Assembly (NCBI GenBank): GCA_964445695.1
Contig: CAYULF010000005.1
Location: 248,001 to 312,000 of the forward strand
Reading direction: 5' to 3'
DNA from: JAUIKM01 sp964445695
GTDB lineage: Bacteria; Bacteroidota; Ignavibacteria; Kapaibacteriales; UBA7675
Length of the DNA stretch: 64,000 bases
In this document: one piece after another, positions 9,252 to 18,563 of the stretch
Position numbering within the stretch: the stretch's first letter is position 1
How the letters are laid out: every line of letters begins with the position of its first letter
Notes under the pieces: generated by a model
What the model saw: the letters and a program-made list of their open reading frames with translations, nothing else
What the model was told of the DNA's origin: nothing
The model's database searches: none
Position numbers and translations under genes: made by a program

Positions 9252-11285
9252 TCAACGCACAATCTTCAGGTGATGCATTGTCGTCGCTGCGCCGCGCCGC
9301 AGCGTCAGATAATAACTTCCTGGCGGCAGTGCGCGCAAACCAAGTGTGTAGGTGTCGCTTAACATGGTTCGCGTCAATACGGTTTGGCCGAAGAGATTCG
9401 TCAGACTGATTGTCGTTTCAATCGCGTCCGCAGCGTTGTTTAACTTGATGGTCACAACGTCGTTCGCCGGATTTGGAAATACGAGCACTTCCCAGGGTGT
9501 CGGGGTCGCTGTCACACCGCTGGCGACCGGTTCGGATTCGCTGAATTGCACCGGGCCGGCGGATGTTTGAGCGGCGCTTAATGCCGGGTCAACTTCTTCG
9601 ATGTAATCAAACCGGACGGAGGTATGCTCGCTGATGAACTTGTCGTCGATTCCGGCGTCCAGCGTGAAACCGAGTCGAATAAATGCCTCGGTGTTAACAT
9701 CTGAGCCCTGCGGCTTCAACATGATGTTGTAGAAGCTGATGATTTTATCGCCCGATTCGGATTCCGAGATCACAAATTCGTGCGAGGCTGCACCGACGAA
9801 GAATGTGTTTAAGTCGAGCTCTGTGCGCGCAGGAATTGTCACGTGCACGTTGCGCGCCGTGCGACTGTCGTCATTGTGAATACGAATCATGTATTCGGTT
9901 TTATTCTGCGCGTCCACCGTTTCGTTTTCATCGCTGCCCTCCTGTTTAATCCGCTGCAGGCGGAACGGGTCGTAGTCGCCGGCGATGCGCTGGCAGTAGG
10001 AGTCGAAGTAAAACTGTGATTGTTCATCGTAGTCGAACTTTGCGGCGCTGCAGAAGGTTTCGCCCTGCAGGCTTTTGTCATTGGGAACCTTGAAACGCAC
10101 GATAAATCGTCGGCGCTCCTCGGGCTCGATTTGATTAACATCCCAAACCAGCAGCGGCAGGTTTACCTCGCTCGGCGCCGGATTACCTGACTCGTACCGC
10201 AGGCGCTCGTCGAACTCAAAGCGCAGTCTGCCGTCCTGTGTCTCTTCGTCCTGATTGTTCAAGAAAACAATGTATTCGACTGTCTCGCCGGGGCGCAACG
10301 CCGTTGCGCCGATGCTCAGCGGCGCGGCCGAAAAATTGGGGTTTTCTTCGGCAGGCTGCTTTTCCGTAAGTGGAATAAACAGCGTCGGATTCGGCCCGTC
10401 GGCAATCAGATTGTAGGTTATCTGATTTCCGTTGCAGTTGACTTGCCAGTCGTCCTGCGGCAGGATCTCGATAAAGCCCTTGCTGAGGGGCGAGCTGTTG
10501 GTGGATATTCCGTCCGTTTGTGTGCTGAAGATTGTCGGCAGATTGCCCACGGTAAACTCGATGTCCGGCACACCGGGCTCGCCGTCGTCCCGTTGGCAGT
10601 TGTTATTCAGGTCGTTAAACGCAAAGACCTTAAACTCCGAGTCTTCGAGTTCGGTCAGCTCCATCTTGTCAAACGAGGCGTTAATGGTGTAGTGGCTTCG
10701 GGGCGTTGATCTGGAAGAGCTCAATCTCACCGTGCCTCCATCCCATGCCGTCATGTCCAAAGTGTCGGGAAGTTCACAGTCCTCATCGAAAACACTTCTG
10801 ATTCGCTCCCACCTGAAAAACAGACTCGGCGTTGCCAACGCCTCGTCTTCAGACAGCTCGGAATGATCGTAGTAATTTATCAACACCACACTGGTTGTGC
10901 ATTTGAACTTAAAAGCTTCAGGGTTTCGCTTGCCTAAACCAAGTACATCATTGTCAATGCGAGGAAACTCCTGCTTGTATCCGAATTGCATGCGATCATT
11001 GTAACACGTGAAGTCAAAGTGTTCGGGCGTCCGAAATTGACCGAAGTTGTTGAACAGCGGTCGGTAGGGCATCGTCAATTCAATGTGAAGTGTGTCACCG
11101 ACAGATACTTGTCCGTCCAGCAGATCGTCCGAATCCTCAACAGTCTCGACGGTCGCAGTGACGTCGTACCGCGCCATTCCCTGCGCCTCAAGTCGCGGAG
11201 CTCCACCTGCGATAAACAAGCATGAAAGTGACAGACAAAAGAGTGCTGCGGCACAGCGACAGGTAGTTTGTACGTGCGTGAACAT
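9252..11285 (-). CDS. Secreted T9SS-type cargo protein, paralog E
   Basis: 677 aa from the ATG at 11285, chosen over upstream in-frame starts because AGGAG lies five bases before it and a signal peptide follows (MFTHVQTTCRCAAALFCLSL). The N-terminal domain is Cys-bearing. One SdrB-like module has NDLNNNCQRDDGEPG and WQVNCNGN. The hallmark before the last domain is IAGDYDPFRLQRI instead of RGSYDPND, placing E and F in a subfamily. The T9SS sorting domain is FPNPANDVVTIKL ... LPPGSYYLTL. The middle of the gene (9685-10106) appears base-for-base identical to the next gene, while both ends differ. Role unknown; probably surface-exposed. Confidence 0.9.
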   Translation of the reverse strand: MFTHVQTTCRCAAALFCLSLSCLFIAGGAPRLEAQGMARYDVTATVETVEDSDDLLDGQVSVGDTLHIELTMPYRPLFNNFGQFRTPEHFDFTCYNDRMQFGYKQEFPRIDNDVLGLGKRNPEAFKFKCTTSVVLINYYDHSELSEDEALATPSLFFRWERIRSVFDEDCELPDTLDMTAWDGGTVRLSSSRSTPRSHYTINASFDKMELTELEDSEFKVFAFNDLNNNCQRDDGEPGVPDIEFTVGNLPTIFSTQTDGISTNSSPLSKGFIEILPQDDWQVNCNGNQITYNLIADGPNPTLFIPLTEKQPAEENPNFSAAPLSIGATALRPGETVEYIVFLNNQDEETQDGRLRFEFDERLRYESGNPAPSEVNLPLLVWDVNQIEPEERRRFIVRFKVPNDKSLQGETFCSAAKFDYDEQSQFYFDSYCQRIAGDYDPFRLQRIKQEGSDENETVDAQNKTEYMIRIHNDDSRTARNVHVTIPARTELDLNTFFVGAASHEFVISESESGDKIISFYNIMLKPQGSDVNTEAFIRLGFTLDAGIDDKFISEHTSVRFDYIEEVDPALSAAQTSAGPVQFSESEPVASGVTATPTPWEVLVFPNPANDVVTIKLNNAADAIETTISLTNLFGQTVLTRTMLSDTYTLGLRALPPGSYYLTLRRGAATTMHHLKIVR
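9685..10106 (-). repeat. 422-bp block identical to 11949-12370 (copy 1)
   Basis: Read side by side with an offset of 2264, the two blocks show no difference over 422 bases. A mismatch ends the block at each side (9684 and 10107), and divergence rises beyond. It encodes the DUF11/DUF7619-like middle of paralogs E and F. The alignment was done by eye. Confidence 0.85.
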
Positions 11286-11509
11286 AGGGCTCCTGATTTG
11301 TTGGTTTAACCGCTCCTCCGTTTGAGTGATCAACGGCGTGACAGCAGCGGCGGAACGTTGTTGTGTGCGGCAATTCGATCCTGCTCGCTCGGCGGCCGAC
11401 AGCCGGCCGAACACGGTGCTGTTGTACACGCTGTTGGAGCATGGTCGACCTTCAGCGCCGCATTTGCACAGGTCTGATGTAATTCCGGCAGTCGCTCTCT
11501 CCGCTGGTC

Positions 11510-13540
11510 TTAACGCACAATTTTAAGGTGATGCACCGCCGTCGCTGCATCGCGTTGCAGTGTCAGGTAGTAACTTCCTGCCGGTAGCGCGTCCAGGTTC
11601 AGCGTATAGCTGTTGCTGTACATTGTACGTGTCAGCACGTTTGCGCCGAGGAGATTTGTCAGGCGAATTGTCGTTTGCACCGGTTGCGACGCGGTGGAAG
11701 TGTATAAGTTGATAGTCACCGCATCGCGCGCCGGATTCGGAAACACACGAGCGTCGGCGAAAGTTACATCAGACGCCACATCGCTGACAACTGCCTGGCC
11801 GGCTGTAAATGCCGGCGGTCCGGCATTAGCCGGTTCTGCGCTCAAAGCGGGGTCCGTTGCTTCGATGTAATCAAACCGGACGGAGGTATGCTGGCTGATG
11901 AACTTGTCGTCGATTCCGGCGTCCAGCGTGAAGCCGAGTCGAATAAAAGCCTCGGTGTTAACATCTGAGCCCTGCGGCTTCAACATGATGTTGTAGAAGC
12001 TGATGATTTTATCGCCCGATTCGGATTCCGAGATCACAAATTCGTGCGAGGCTGCACCGACGAAGAATGTGTTTAAGTCGAGCTCTGTGCGCGCAGGAAT
12101 TGTCACGTGCACGTTGCGCGCCGTGCGACTGTCGTCATTGTGAATACGAATCATGTATTCGGTTTTATTCTGCGCGTCCACCGTTTCGTTTTCATCGCTG
12201 CCCTCCTGTTTAATCCGCTGCAGGCGGAACGGGTCGTAGTCGCCGGCGATGCGCTGGCAGTAGGAGTCGAAGTAAAACTGTGATTGTTCATCGTAGTCGA
12301 ACTTTGCGGCGCTGCAGAAGGTTTCGCCCTGCAGGCTTTTGTCATTGGGAACCTTGAAACGCACGATAAAACGACGGCGCTCCTCGGGCATGATCTGATT
12401 AACATCCCAAACCAGCAGCGGCAGGTTTACCTCGCTCGGCGCTGGATTACTTGACTCGTACCGCAGGCGCTCGTCGAACTCAAAGCGCAGTCTGCCGTCC
12501 TGCGCATTCTCGTCCTGATTGTTCAGAAAGATGATGTAATCGACTGTCTCGCCGGGGCGCAAGGCTGTTGCGCCGATGCTCAGCGGCGCGGCCGGCAGTT
12601 TGGGGCGATCTACAACCGGTGGTTTCTCGTGCAGCGGAATAAATACGGTCGGGTCGGTGCCGAGAGCGATCAGATCGTAGGATATCTGGTCTCCCGTGCA
12701 GTTGAACTCCCAGTCGTCCTGCGGCAAAATCTCCAGGAATCCCTCGCTGAGCGGCGAATAGATGTTAAACAATCCACTCGTCTGTGTGGAAAGCACCGTC
12801 GGCAGATTGCCGACTTTAAATTGAATATCAGGTATGCCTGGCTCGCCGGGATCGCGTTGGCAGTTCTTGTTCAGGTCGTTGAACGCAATGACGTTAAATT
12901 CCGAGTCTTCGAGTTCGGTTAGTATGGTTGTTTCAAATTCCACTTCTATCAGAAAACTGTCTTGCCAGCGTTCGCCAATTTGTGCCCTTCCCGTCTCCCA
13001 GTCCAGTAAGTTTACCGGCCCGGGCACGCGACATTCCAGGGCGGCGACGTCGATGTCCCGCTGCCATGAAAATTCCCATTCAGGTGATTCCAGCGACTCT
13101 TCCGGTGTCATCAAATGACGGTGAAAACTGGCATCATACGATAGATAGCCGGTGCACTTGCCGTCTTCTATGACGTTGCGTCCGCTCATTGGTCCGGAAA
13201 AACGCGACGACGGCCGAACGAATTTTTCCAGATAATTGAAATGGACCTTATCATTGTAAGCCTCCACGTGATACAAGCCGGGATCGGTCAAAAAGATAAA
13301 CTCTGAGTACAACGGCTGGTACGGCATGGTTAACACGATGTGGAGAGTGTCGCCTATGGATACTTTGCCGCCCAGCAGGCCTTTCTGATCCTGGACATCA
13401 ACCACTCTGCCGGTAATGTCATAGTGCGCCCGTCCTTCAGCGCCAAACATTTGAGCCCAGCCGCCGAACACCAAACATCCAAGGGTTAAACAAAAGAGTG
13501 CAGTCCTCAGGCGAGAAACAGGCCGTAAGCTTTTGAACAT
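11510..13540 (-). CDS. Secreted T9SS-type cargo protein, paralog F
   Basis: 676 aa from the ATG at 13540, which begins the signal peptide (MFKSLRPVSRLRTALFCLTL) and has a GGGGA upstream. It has the same architecture as paralog E: N-terminal domain, SdrB-like module (NDLNKNCQRDPGEPG, WEFNCTGD), DUF11-like middle, IAGDYDPFRLQRI and T9SS tail (FPNPARDAVTINL, LPAGSYYLTL). The N-terminal 200 residues differ much more from E than the middle does. This pattern fits gene conversion of the middle or selection on the tip. Function unknown. Confidence 0.9.
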   Translation of the reverse strand: MFKSLRPVSRLRTALFCLTLGCLVFGGWAQMFGAEGRAHYDITGRVVDVQDQKGLLGGKVSIGDTLHIVLTMPYQPLYSEFIFLTDPGLYHVEAYNDKVHFNYLEKFVRPSSRFSGPMSGRNVIEDGKCTGYLSYDASFHRHLMTPEESLESPEWEFSWQRDIDVAALECRVPGPVNLLDWETGRAQIGERWQDSFLIEVEFETTILTELEDSEFNVIAFNDLNKNCQRDPGEPGIPDIQFKVGNLPTVLSTQTSGLFNIYSPLSEGFLEILPQDDWEFNCTGDQISYDLIALGTDPTVFIPLHEKPPVVDRPKLPAAPLSIGATALRPGETVDYIIFLNNQDENAQDGRLRFEFDERLRYESSNPAPSEVNLPLLVWDVNQIMPEERRRFIVRFKVPNDKSLQGETFCSAAKFDYDEQSQFYFDSYCQRIAGDYDPFRLQRIKQEGSDENETVDAQNKTEYMIRIHNDDSRTARNVHVTIPARTELDLNTFFVGAASHEFVISESESGDKIISFYNIMLKPQGSDVNTEAFIRLGFTLDAGIDDKFISQHTSVRFDYIEATDPALSAEPANAGPPAFTAGQAVVSDVASDVTFADARVFPNPARDAVTINLYTSTASQPVQTTIRLTNLLGANVLTRTMYSNSYTLNLDALPAGSYYLTLQRDAATAVHHLKIVR
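11949..12370 (-). repeat. 422-bp block identical to 9685-10106 (copy 2)
   Basis: Partner of the block in paralog E. Flanking coding sequence is recognisably homologous but carries substitutions, including replacements just outside (for example IEPEE versus IMPEE in the proteins). Confidence 0.85.
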
Positions 13541-13708
13541 GGGATTCCCCGGCTTTTGTGTGAGCCGCGTTTCCGCCCGAGTGATCAACGGGTCGGAAAC
13601 TGCGGCAAGTATTTTGTTGCGCCGCCGCCATTCCATCCTACACGGGCCGCAGCCGACCGCAAGACCGACACAACAAAGCTGCAAAAGTTTTCGGGAATTC
13701 CAACAAGC

Positions 13709-15715
13709 TCAGTTCACAACCCGCAACGACTCGACAATGGACGCCTCGCCCTCCGTGATCCGCAGCAGATAACTGCCCGCAGCCAGGCCGCTCAGGTCCA
13801 GCACCTGGCTTGTGCCGCTGAGTTCGGTAGCGAGTAAACACTCGCCCAGTTGACTGTGAATTTCCAACCTGGCGCGACCGCTGTTTTGGCGTGTGATCGT
13901 GACCGTTTCGCTCGCGGGATTGGGGTAAATCTGCACGCCGGGATTGTTTAACGTTTCGTCCACCGACGTCGCGGCGTCCGTGATGCGGCTCACCACCTTA
14001 TTGGTGATCACCGGGCTGTTGAAGTCGAAGTAAATCGCCGCTTTGTTGGGAATCTCAGTGTCGATCGGCAGCCCGTCTTTTAACTGCACTTCAAACTTCA
14101 AATAACCCATGCTGCCATTTTCGTCTTCGCTTTTCGGCGGCAGGTTAATGTCCTTAAACGTCCACTCCAGCGCGCCGCCGTCCGTGAAGTTAAACTCGTA
14201 GTCGTGGCTCGCCGCGCCAATCCGCAGTTTGGCGATGTCGTGAAACTCGCTCAGTTCGTCGACCACGCGCACGGTAATCGCGTCCTCGTTGCCTTCGTTC
14301 TGAAAACGAATCAGATAGGAGAGCACGGTCTGGTCCTGCAGGATCGGCCCGTCGGCATTGCGCGTGCCGCTGAACACCTGGATGTCGTTGGGGTCGTATG
14401 CGCCGCGGATTTCCTGGCAGAGTTCGTCCTGCGTGCGCCGCAGCAGGTCGTCGTTGGTTTTGTAGTCGCTGTCGGTCTCGACCTTGGCGCAGATGAAGGT
14501 GCCGAGCAGTTTTTCGTCCGGCGGCACGCGCATCGTAATGGTGTAATTGCGCACTTCGCCGATCAGCATGTTGTTAACATTCCATGTCGCCTGTGGAGAG
14601 ACGTACCCGTCCGCGGCGGGTTCGGAGGCAAAGTCGAGCAAAATCGGGTCGTGCGTAAATGTGAAGCGGCCGCTGTAGGGCAGCGTGCCGACGTTGCGGA
14701 CGGAAAAGCGATATCGCAATTCAAAGCCCGGTCGCGCCAGCGAAGATACAAGGCTGGTTTCGAGGATTTCGACCAATTGTGTCGGCGTCCGTGCTACGTC
14801 GACCTGAGCCTCGGGCTCGGCTTCCGAGAGCGTGACGGTTTCACTCATTTCGGGGCATTCACTGCGCCACAGCGGGTTGTCATCGACCGAAATCAGGTAG
14901 TCGTCCAGCGGCGCGTTGATGATGTACTCGCCGTTGCGGTCGCTGTAGCCGAAGTATCCGTTGTTCGTGCGGACAACGACTCCGGGAAGCGTTTGCTCGT
15001 TGTTGTCCTGTTCGCAGTTCTCGTTGTTATCGCTGAATACCGCGCCCCGAAGTGTACCGATGCCGCGCGATTCCGGCGTGATTTCGTCGATCGAGCCTTC
15101 TATGCGGTAGTATTCATCCAGTGTCGGGCTGTAGACGTTAATGCTCAGGTAGGCGACGTCTTTGCTCCACTCGTTGTGGCTGTTGACGTCCAGCGGTTTG
15201 TCTTTGTTCAGATTCACGTTGCAATCGCGGCTGAACAGGCGCAGCCACATGTTCGACTGCGGCGCCATAACCGGAATCTCTTCCAGTGCAAGGCTGTTGC
15301 AGGTGAGCTCTATGTGGCGGTAGCACGTTTGTTCCTGTTTGCCGTTGGTGAATTCATATGACGATTGCAGTAAACTCAGCGCTTCTCTGTTCGACTCCGG
15401 ATCGTCCGTCGATACCGATTCAAACTGCATGTCGCCAATGTTGACGACCAGTTTGCCGCCGCCGCCGTTCAGGTTGAATGTAGCCGAACTCGAACTGCGC
15501 TCCCAGGCTTCCAGCGTCGGGTCCACCTGAAAGTAGCCCGTAAAAACGTCGTCGCGTCCCACCTGGCTCGTCAGCGAACCGTCGTGATCACTTATACCGA
15601 TTACTCGGGCCTTAAAGGTAAAACCCGTCTCATTCTGGCAGTTGGCCGGGGCAACGGACATCGTCGCCAGACAAATCGTTGTCGCAACAAGAACGCTCAG
15701 GTAGCGCATGGTCAT
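13709..15715 (-). CDS. Secreted T9SS-type cargo protein, paralog G
   Basis: 668 aa; ATG at 15715, with a second ATG two codons on. A signal peptide ends near SVAPANCQN. The order is N-terminal beta domain with several Cys, SdrB-like module (SDNNENCEQDNNEQT, WRSECPEM), DUF11-like segments, RGAYDPNDIQVF and T9SS tail (IYPNPASETVTI, LAAGSYLLRI). It closely resembles paralog C in its second half. It is the last member of the array, with no clear hairpin after its stop. Exported surface protein of unknown role. Confidence 0.9.
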   Translation of the reverse strand: MTMRYLSVLVATTICLATMSVAPANCQNETGFTFKARVIGISDHDGSLTSQVGRDDVFTGYFQVDPTLEAWERSSSSATFNLNGGGGKLVVNIGDMQFESVSTDDPESNREALSLLQSSYEFTNGKQEQTCYRHIELTCNSLALEEIPVMAPQSNMWLRLFSRDCNVNLNKDKPLDVNSHNEWSKDVAYLSINVYSPTLDEYYRIEGSIDEITPESRGIGTLRGAVFSDNNENCEQDNNEQTLPGVVVRTNNGYFGYSDRNGEYIINAPLDDYLISVDDNPLWRSECPEMSETVTLSEAEPEAQVDVARTPTQLVEILETSLVSSLARPGFELRYRFSVRNVGTLPYSGRFTFTHDPILLDFASEPAADGYVSPQATWNVNNMLIGEVRNYTITMRVPPDEKLLGTFICAKVETDSDYKTNDDLLRRTQDELCQEIRGAYDPNDIQVFSGTRNADGPILQDQTVLSYLIRFQNEGNEDAITVRVVDELSEFHDIAKLRIGAASHDYEFNFTDGGALEWTFKDINLPPKSEDENGSMGYLKFEVQLKDGLPIDTEIPNKAAIYFDFNSPVITNKVVSRITDAATSVDETLNNPGVQIYPNPASETVTITRQNSGRARLEIHSQLGECLLATELSGTSQVLDLSGLAAGSYLLRITEGEASIVESLRVVN

Positions 15716-15936
15716 GCATCCACGTGTGAAATTGAAATGGCAAATCTGTTCGCAGGGGGGCTCTTAACATAAGAATTATCCGCTTTAAACCCGTTCGGCA
15801 GTGTGAGTCTCCACGATCTTCCGCGGTTTACCTGAACTTCCGCCGCACCCAATCCAGCCAAATCCATCTTGTTTGCCGGCGAGTCCGAAGTCTCCGAACC
15901 TCCAGCCGGCGCCAAACCCGCGCGTTTCCAGCTGCG

Positions 15937-15990
15937 TGACGAACAAAAGAGAAAAGCAAGCCGCCGAGTGAAGTGAGGAGGCGAAGCGGT
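15937..15990 (-). repeat. Dispersed intergenic repeat, copy 3 (reverse orientation, diverged)
   Basis: Reads TGACGAACAAAAGAG ... AAGCCGCCGAGTGAAG ... GGAGGCGAAGC, the reverse complement of copies 1 and 2 with several changes. It marks the end of the T9SS array. Confidence 0.65.
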
Positions 15991-16010
15991 CTTGAGTCAG
16001 GAATCAGCGA

Positions 16011-16988
16011 TCAGTATCCGGCGTCGAGGTCGACCCGCTGCAGGTCCGTGCCGCCGACCAGCCAGCTGCGGATGTTGGCAAAAGCCCCGTCGATATTAGC
16101 CTGGCGCGCCGCCGTCACGTGCGCCGCCGAATGCGCCGTCATGACCACATTGTCCAGCTCGTGGAAATCCAGTTGCGACGGCATCACCGGACCGTCCTCG
16201 CCGCGTTTGTAGACGTAGTGCACGTCCGACGCAAATCCCGCGAGCGTTCCGTCGCGCAGTGCTTCATATAGCGCCGCCTCGTCGATGAGTTGCGCGCGGC
16301 CGACGTTGACAACAAATGCGTCTTTGAGCTGCTGCAAGTCGGCTGCGGCGATAATTCCCTCGGTCTGCGGCGTCAGCGGCGCGGTGAGCACGAGAAGATC
16401 AGCCCGATCCAGTGCGTCCAGTTTGTCGGTTGTGTAGTCGTCGAAGTTGTCCGGCGGGGAAGTGCGCGGCCGGCGTCCCCAGGCGGTCAGCGATTGCGCG
16501 AGCGGTTTCATCAGCGCCGCGGCTTCCTGCGCCAGGTGCCCCGCGCCGAGAAAAACGACATTGCGGCCGCGCAGCGAGTGCCAGAACATTTCGGGCTCCG
16601 CGCGCAGCCACTCGCCGCGCCGCAGTTTGCGGTCGGCCTCGGCCACGCGACCCAACAGCGCCAATGTCAGCGCCAGAATGCGTTCGGCCACAAAGGGCGC
16701 CGCGCCGTGGGAGTTGAACATGCCGATGCCGCGTTCTTTGATCTGCGCCAGCGGAAAGGGATTGACGCCCGCAAAGGGCACAAAAATGGCGCGCAGCTTG
16801 GGCGACTGCTCCAGCCGTTCCGTCGGGAAACGTCCGGCGACCACGGCGTCCGCCCGTGCAAGTGAATGCACCAGGTCTTCTTCAACCTCCGGAATGTCGA
16901 TCCGCAGGTCCGGGAAGTCGCCTTGCAGCGCGTTGATGCGGCTGCGCCAGTGCGGGGTTTCGTCGATCAGAAAAGTGATATTGGGCAT
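16011..16988 (-). CDS. D-2-hydroxyacid dehydrogenase family protein (NAD(P)-dependent)
   Basis: 325 aa, the usual length of the family that includes phosphoglycerate and glyoxylate reductases. The Rossmann nucleotide loop is VVFLGAGHLAQ (about 145-154), where the last Gly of GxGxxG is replaced by Ala. The substrate-binding and catalytic Arg lies in VNVGRAQLID, Asp in AGFASDVHYV, and the catalytic His in MTAHSAAH. It should interconvert a 2-hydroxy acid and a 2-oxo acid in the cytoplasm; the substrate cannot be read from sequence. It has no operon partner. A hairpin plus T-run sits in its leader, which could attenuate transcription. Confidence 0.88.
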   Translation of the reverse strand: MPNITFLIDETPHWRSRINALQGDFPDLRIDIPEVEEDLVHSLARADAVVAGRFPTERLEQSPKLRAIFVPFAGVNPFPLAQIKERGIGMFNSHGAAPFVAERILALTLALLGRVAEADRKLRRGEWLRAEPEMFWHSLRGRNVVFLGAGHLAQEAAALMKPLAQSLTAWGRRPRTSPPDNFDDYTTDKLDALDRADLLVLTAPLTPQTEGIIAAADLQQLKDAFVVNVGRAQLIDEAALYEALRDGTLAGFASDVHYVYKRGEDGPVMPSQLDFHELDNVVMTAHSAAHVTAARQANIDGAFANIRSWLVGGTDLQRVDLDAGY

Positions 16989-17008
16989 GGGCGGCGTGTG
17001 TTTTGGAG

Positions 17009-17030
17009 AAAAAAAGCGGCTCGCGCCGCT
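17009..17030 (-). terminator. Hairpin plus T7 tract in the leader of the hydroxyacid dehydrogenase gene
   Basis: On the minus strand, AGCGGC-GCGA-GCCGCT followed by seven T, ending about 20 bases before the ATG at 16988. It is either a terminator for an undetected upstream transcript or a leader attenuator. Confidence 0.5.
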
Positions 17031-17210
17031 CCGGTCGTCAAGGTGGATAAAAAGTCCTTTTACTTACCGATTAATTTATTATTATAAGCCTGCTACGCCG
17101 CAGTGAGCGGGCGGTTAGACTGCCCCAAAAGTAAAATCGCCGGCAGAGCCACGCGGCGTACATCCATTCCAGCTTATTTTTTTCCAATTCCAATCTCGGG
17201 AGGGTAGCGT

Positions 17211-17618
17211 ATGGCGACATACTTCGATTTTACCCGCACCAATGACATCGGAGACACGATGGGCCTTGAGTTCATCTTCGATGACATGGGCGTGCTGGTG
17301 CGTTACTATGCCAAAGGCCATGGTAACCGCACGTCGCACAAGACCTACTATTTCGATGCCAAGCACACGGACGAGCTGCACGAGTTTATTCAGCGCGAGA
17401 CGAGCGGCACGTACCAGGGCGTCAACTGCATCAAGGCCATGCTGTTGAATTTTGACCACTGGTTGCACTCCAAGATAGAATTCGATCATATCCAGTCCAA
17501 GTTTGCCAAAGACTCCACGTTTGACCAACTGAAATCTTCCGCCGAAAAGAACCGCTACGAAGTTGCCGAATCCCTGGCGCCCGATTCTTACTCCAGTTAT
17601 TTTGCCAAAGTGATATAG
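17211..17618 (+). CDS. Hypothetical protein, 135 aa
   Basis: Start supported by GGGAGGGTA about six bases before the ATG, and the gene ends just before a strong terminator at 17710-17743. The protein is soluble and mixed alpha/beta, with no signal peptide or membrane segment. It contains GLEFIFDDMGVLVRYYAKG near the N-terminus and an aromatic, charged C-terminal half ending SSYFAKVI. I do not recognise the family. It stands alone between two minus-strand genes, so it is its own transcription unit. Confidence 0.75.
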   Translation: MATYFDFTRTNDIGDTMGLEFIFDDMGVLVRYYAKGHGNRTSHKTYYFDAKHTDELHEFIQRETSGTYQGVNCIKAMLLNFDHWLHSKIEFDHIQSKFAKDSTFDQLKSSAEKNRYEVAESLAPDSYSSYFAKVI

Positions 17619-17709
17619 CCCAAACAATTTATCGTGTTATCGCCGTCCGGAAAAAGCTGTGACGGCACATGCTGCCTGCATTAAGGTACGTTCAGAATGA
17701 GATAATCGG

Positions 17710-17743
17710 GAGTGGAAACCACAGGGTTTTCACTCTTTTTTTT
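17710..17743 (+). terminator. Rho-independent terminator after the 135-aa gene
   Basis: 11-bp stem GAGTGGAAACC / GGTTTTCACTC (one G-T pair) with loop ACAG, then eight T at 17736-17743. Confidence 0.9.
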
Positions 17744-17801
17744 GGCCTGAAATCGCGGTAGATCACTGTCTGAGGGCGCTTCCCTCTGCCTGATTCTTTT
17801 G

Positions 17802-18563
17802 TTAGTCCCGCCGCGGGGTGAATCCGCCATAGCGCCGCCGAATGCGCAGCACGTCAAGCGCGGCGGTCAGAAAATCAGTCGCTTTTACTTTAGAGCCGTC
17901 CACATCCACCCACTGCCGCAGCGGCAGCTCGTACATCGCATCCGCAGGTGAGACGGCCGTGCGCCGGAAGTGCGCCGGCATGCGTGCGATAATTTCCACG
18001 TCGAACACCCAGCGCGAAAGGAAGGGCTGCTCGAACAGCGATCGTGTGAACTCGTTGACGCGGAACATCTTGGCGCCGCACTGCGTGTCGTACACCGCCA
18101 GCCGCAGTGACATCGAGACGACGGTGGCGAAGACGCGTCCGAGCAGGTGGCGCGCCAGCTTGCGCTCAACCTTGCGACCCAGCAGTTTGACGCGCGAGCC
18201 CATCACGAGTTCAACCTGCGGTTTTTCTTCCAGGACTTCGATAAATCGCGGTATTTCCCACAGCGGCGTCGCCAGGTCGGCGTCCCAGTAGGCCACGTAG
18301 TCCGGCTGTTGTTCCAGCGCGGCCAGGATGCCGCAGCGCACCGCCTCGGCCTTGCCGCCGTTCACCGGCTGGTCCAGCACGCTGATCCTGCCGCCGCTCG
18401 CCGCCTGCATCTCCTTAAGAACTTCCAGTGTGTTGTCGCGGCTGCCGTCGTTGACCATCAGAAACTCCACCCGGTGCGGGCCGCCGTCAAAGGACAGGAA
18501 TTCCTGCCGCGGCAGGCGCGCGGCTTCATTGTAGCAGGGAACAACGCAGAGGAGATAGGCCAT
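17802..18563 (-). CDS. Glycosyltransferase family 2 (dolichyl-phosphate glucosyl/mannosyltransferase-like)
   Basis: 253 aa. A GT-A fold is indicated by CVVPCYNEAARLP at the N-terminus, LMVNDGSRDNTLEVL, the nucleotide-sugar and metal site YWDADLATP, and MGSRVKLLGR, with DTQCGAKMFR and RWVFDVEI in the second half. This combination is typical of bacterial relatives of Alg5 and DPM1, which load a sugar onto a polyprenyl phosphate at the cytoplasmic membrane face. The membrane domain seen in longer relatives is absent. Single gene; acceptor and sugar not known. Its upstream region is shared with the divergent helical-protein gene at 18811. Confidence 0.88.
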   Translation of the reverse strand: MAYLLCVVPCYNEAARLPRQEFLSFDGGPHRVEFLMVNDGSRDNTLEVLKEMQAASGGRISVLDQPVNGGKAEAVRCGILAALEQQPDYVAYWDADLATPLWEIPRFIEVLEEKPQVELVMGSRVKLLGRKVERKLARHLLGRVFATVVSMSLRLAVYDTQCGAKMFRVNEFTRSLFEQPFLSRWVFDVEIIARMPAHFRRTAVSPADAMYELPLRQWVDVDGSKVKATDFLTAALDVLRIRRRYGGFTPRRD

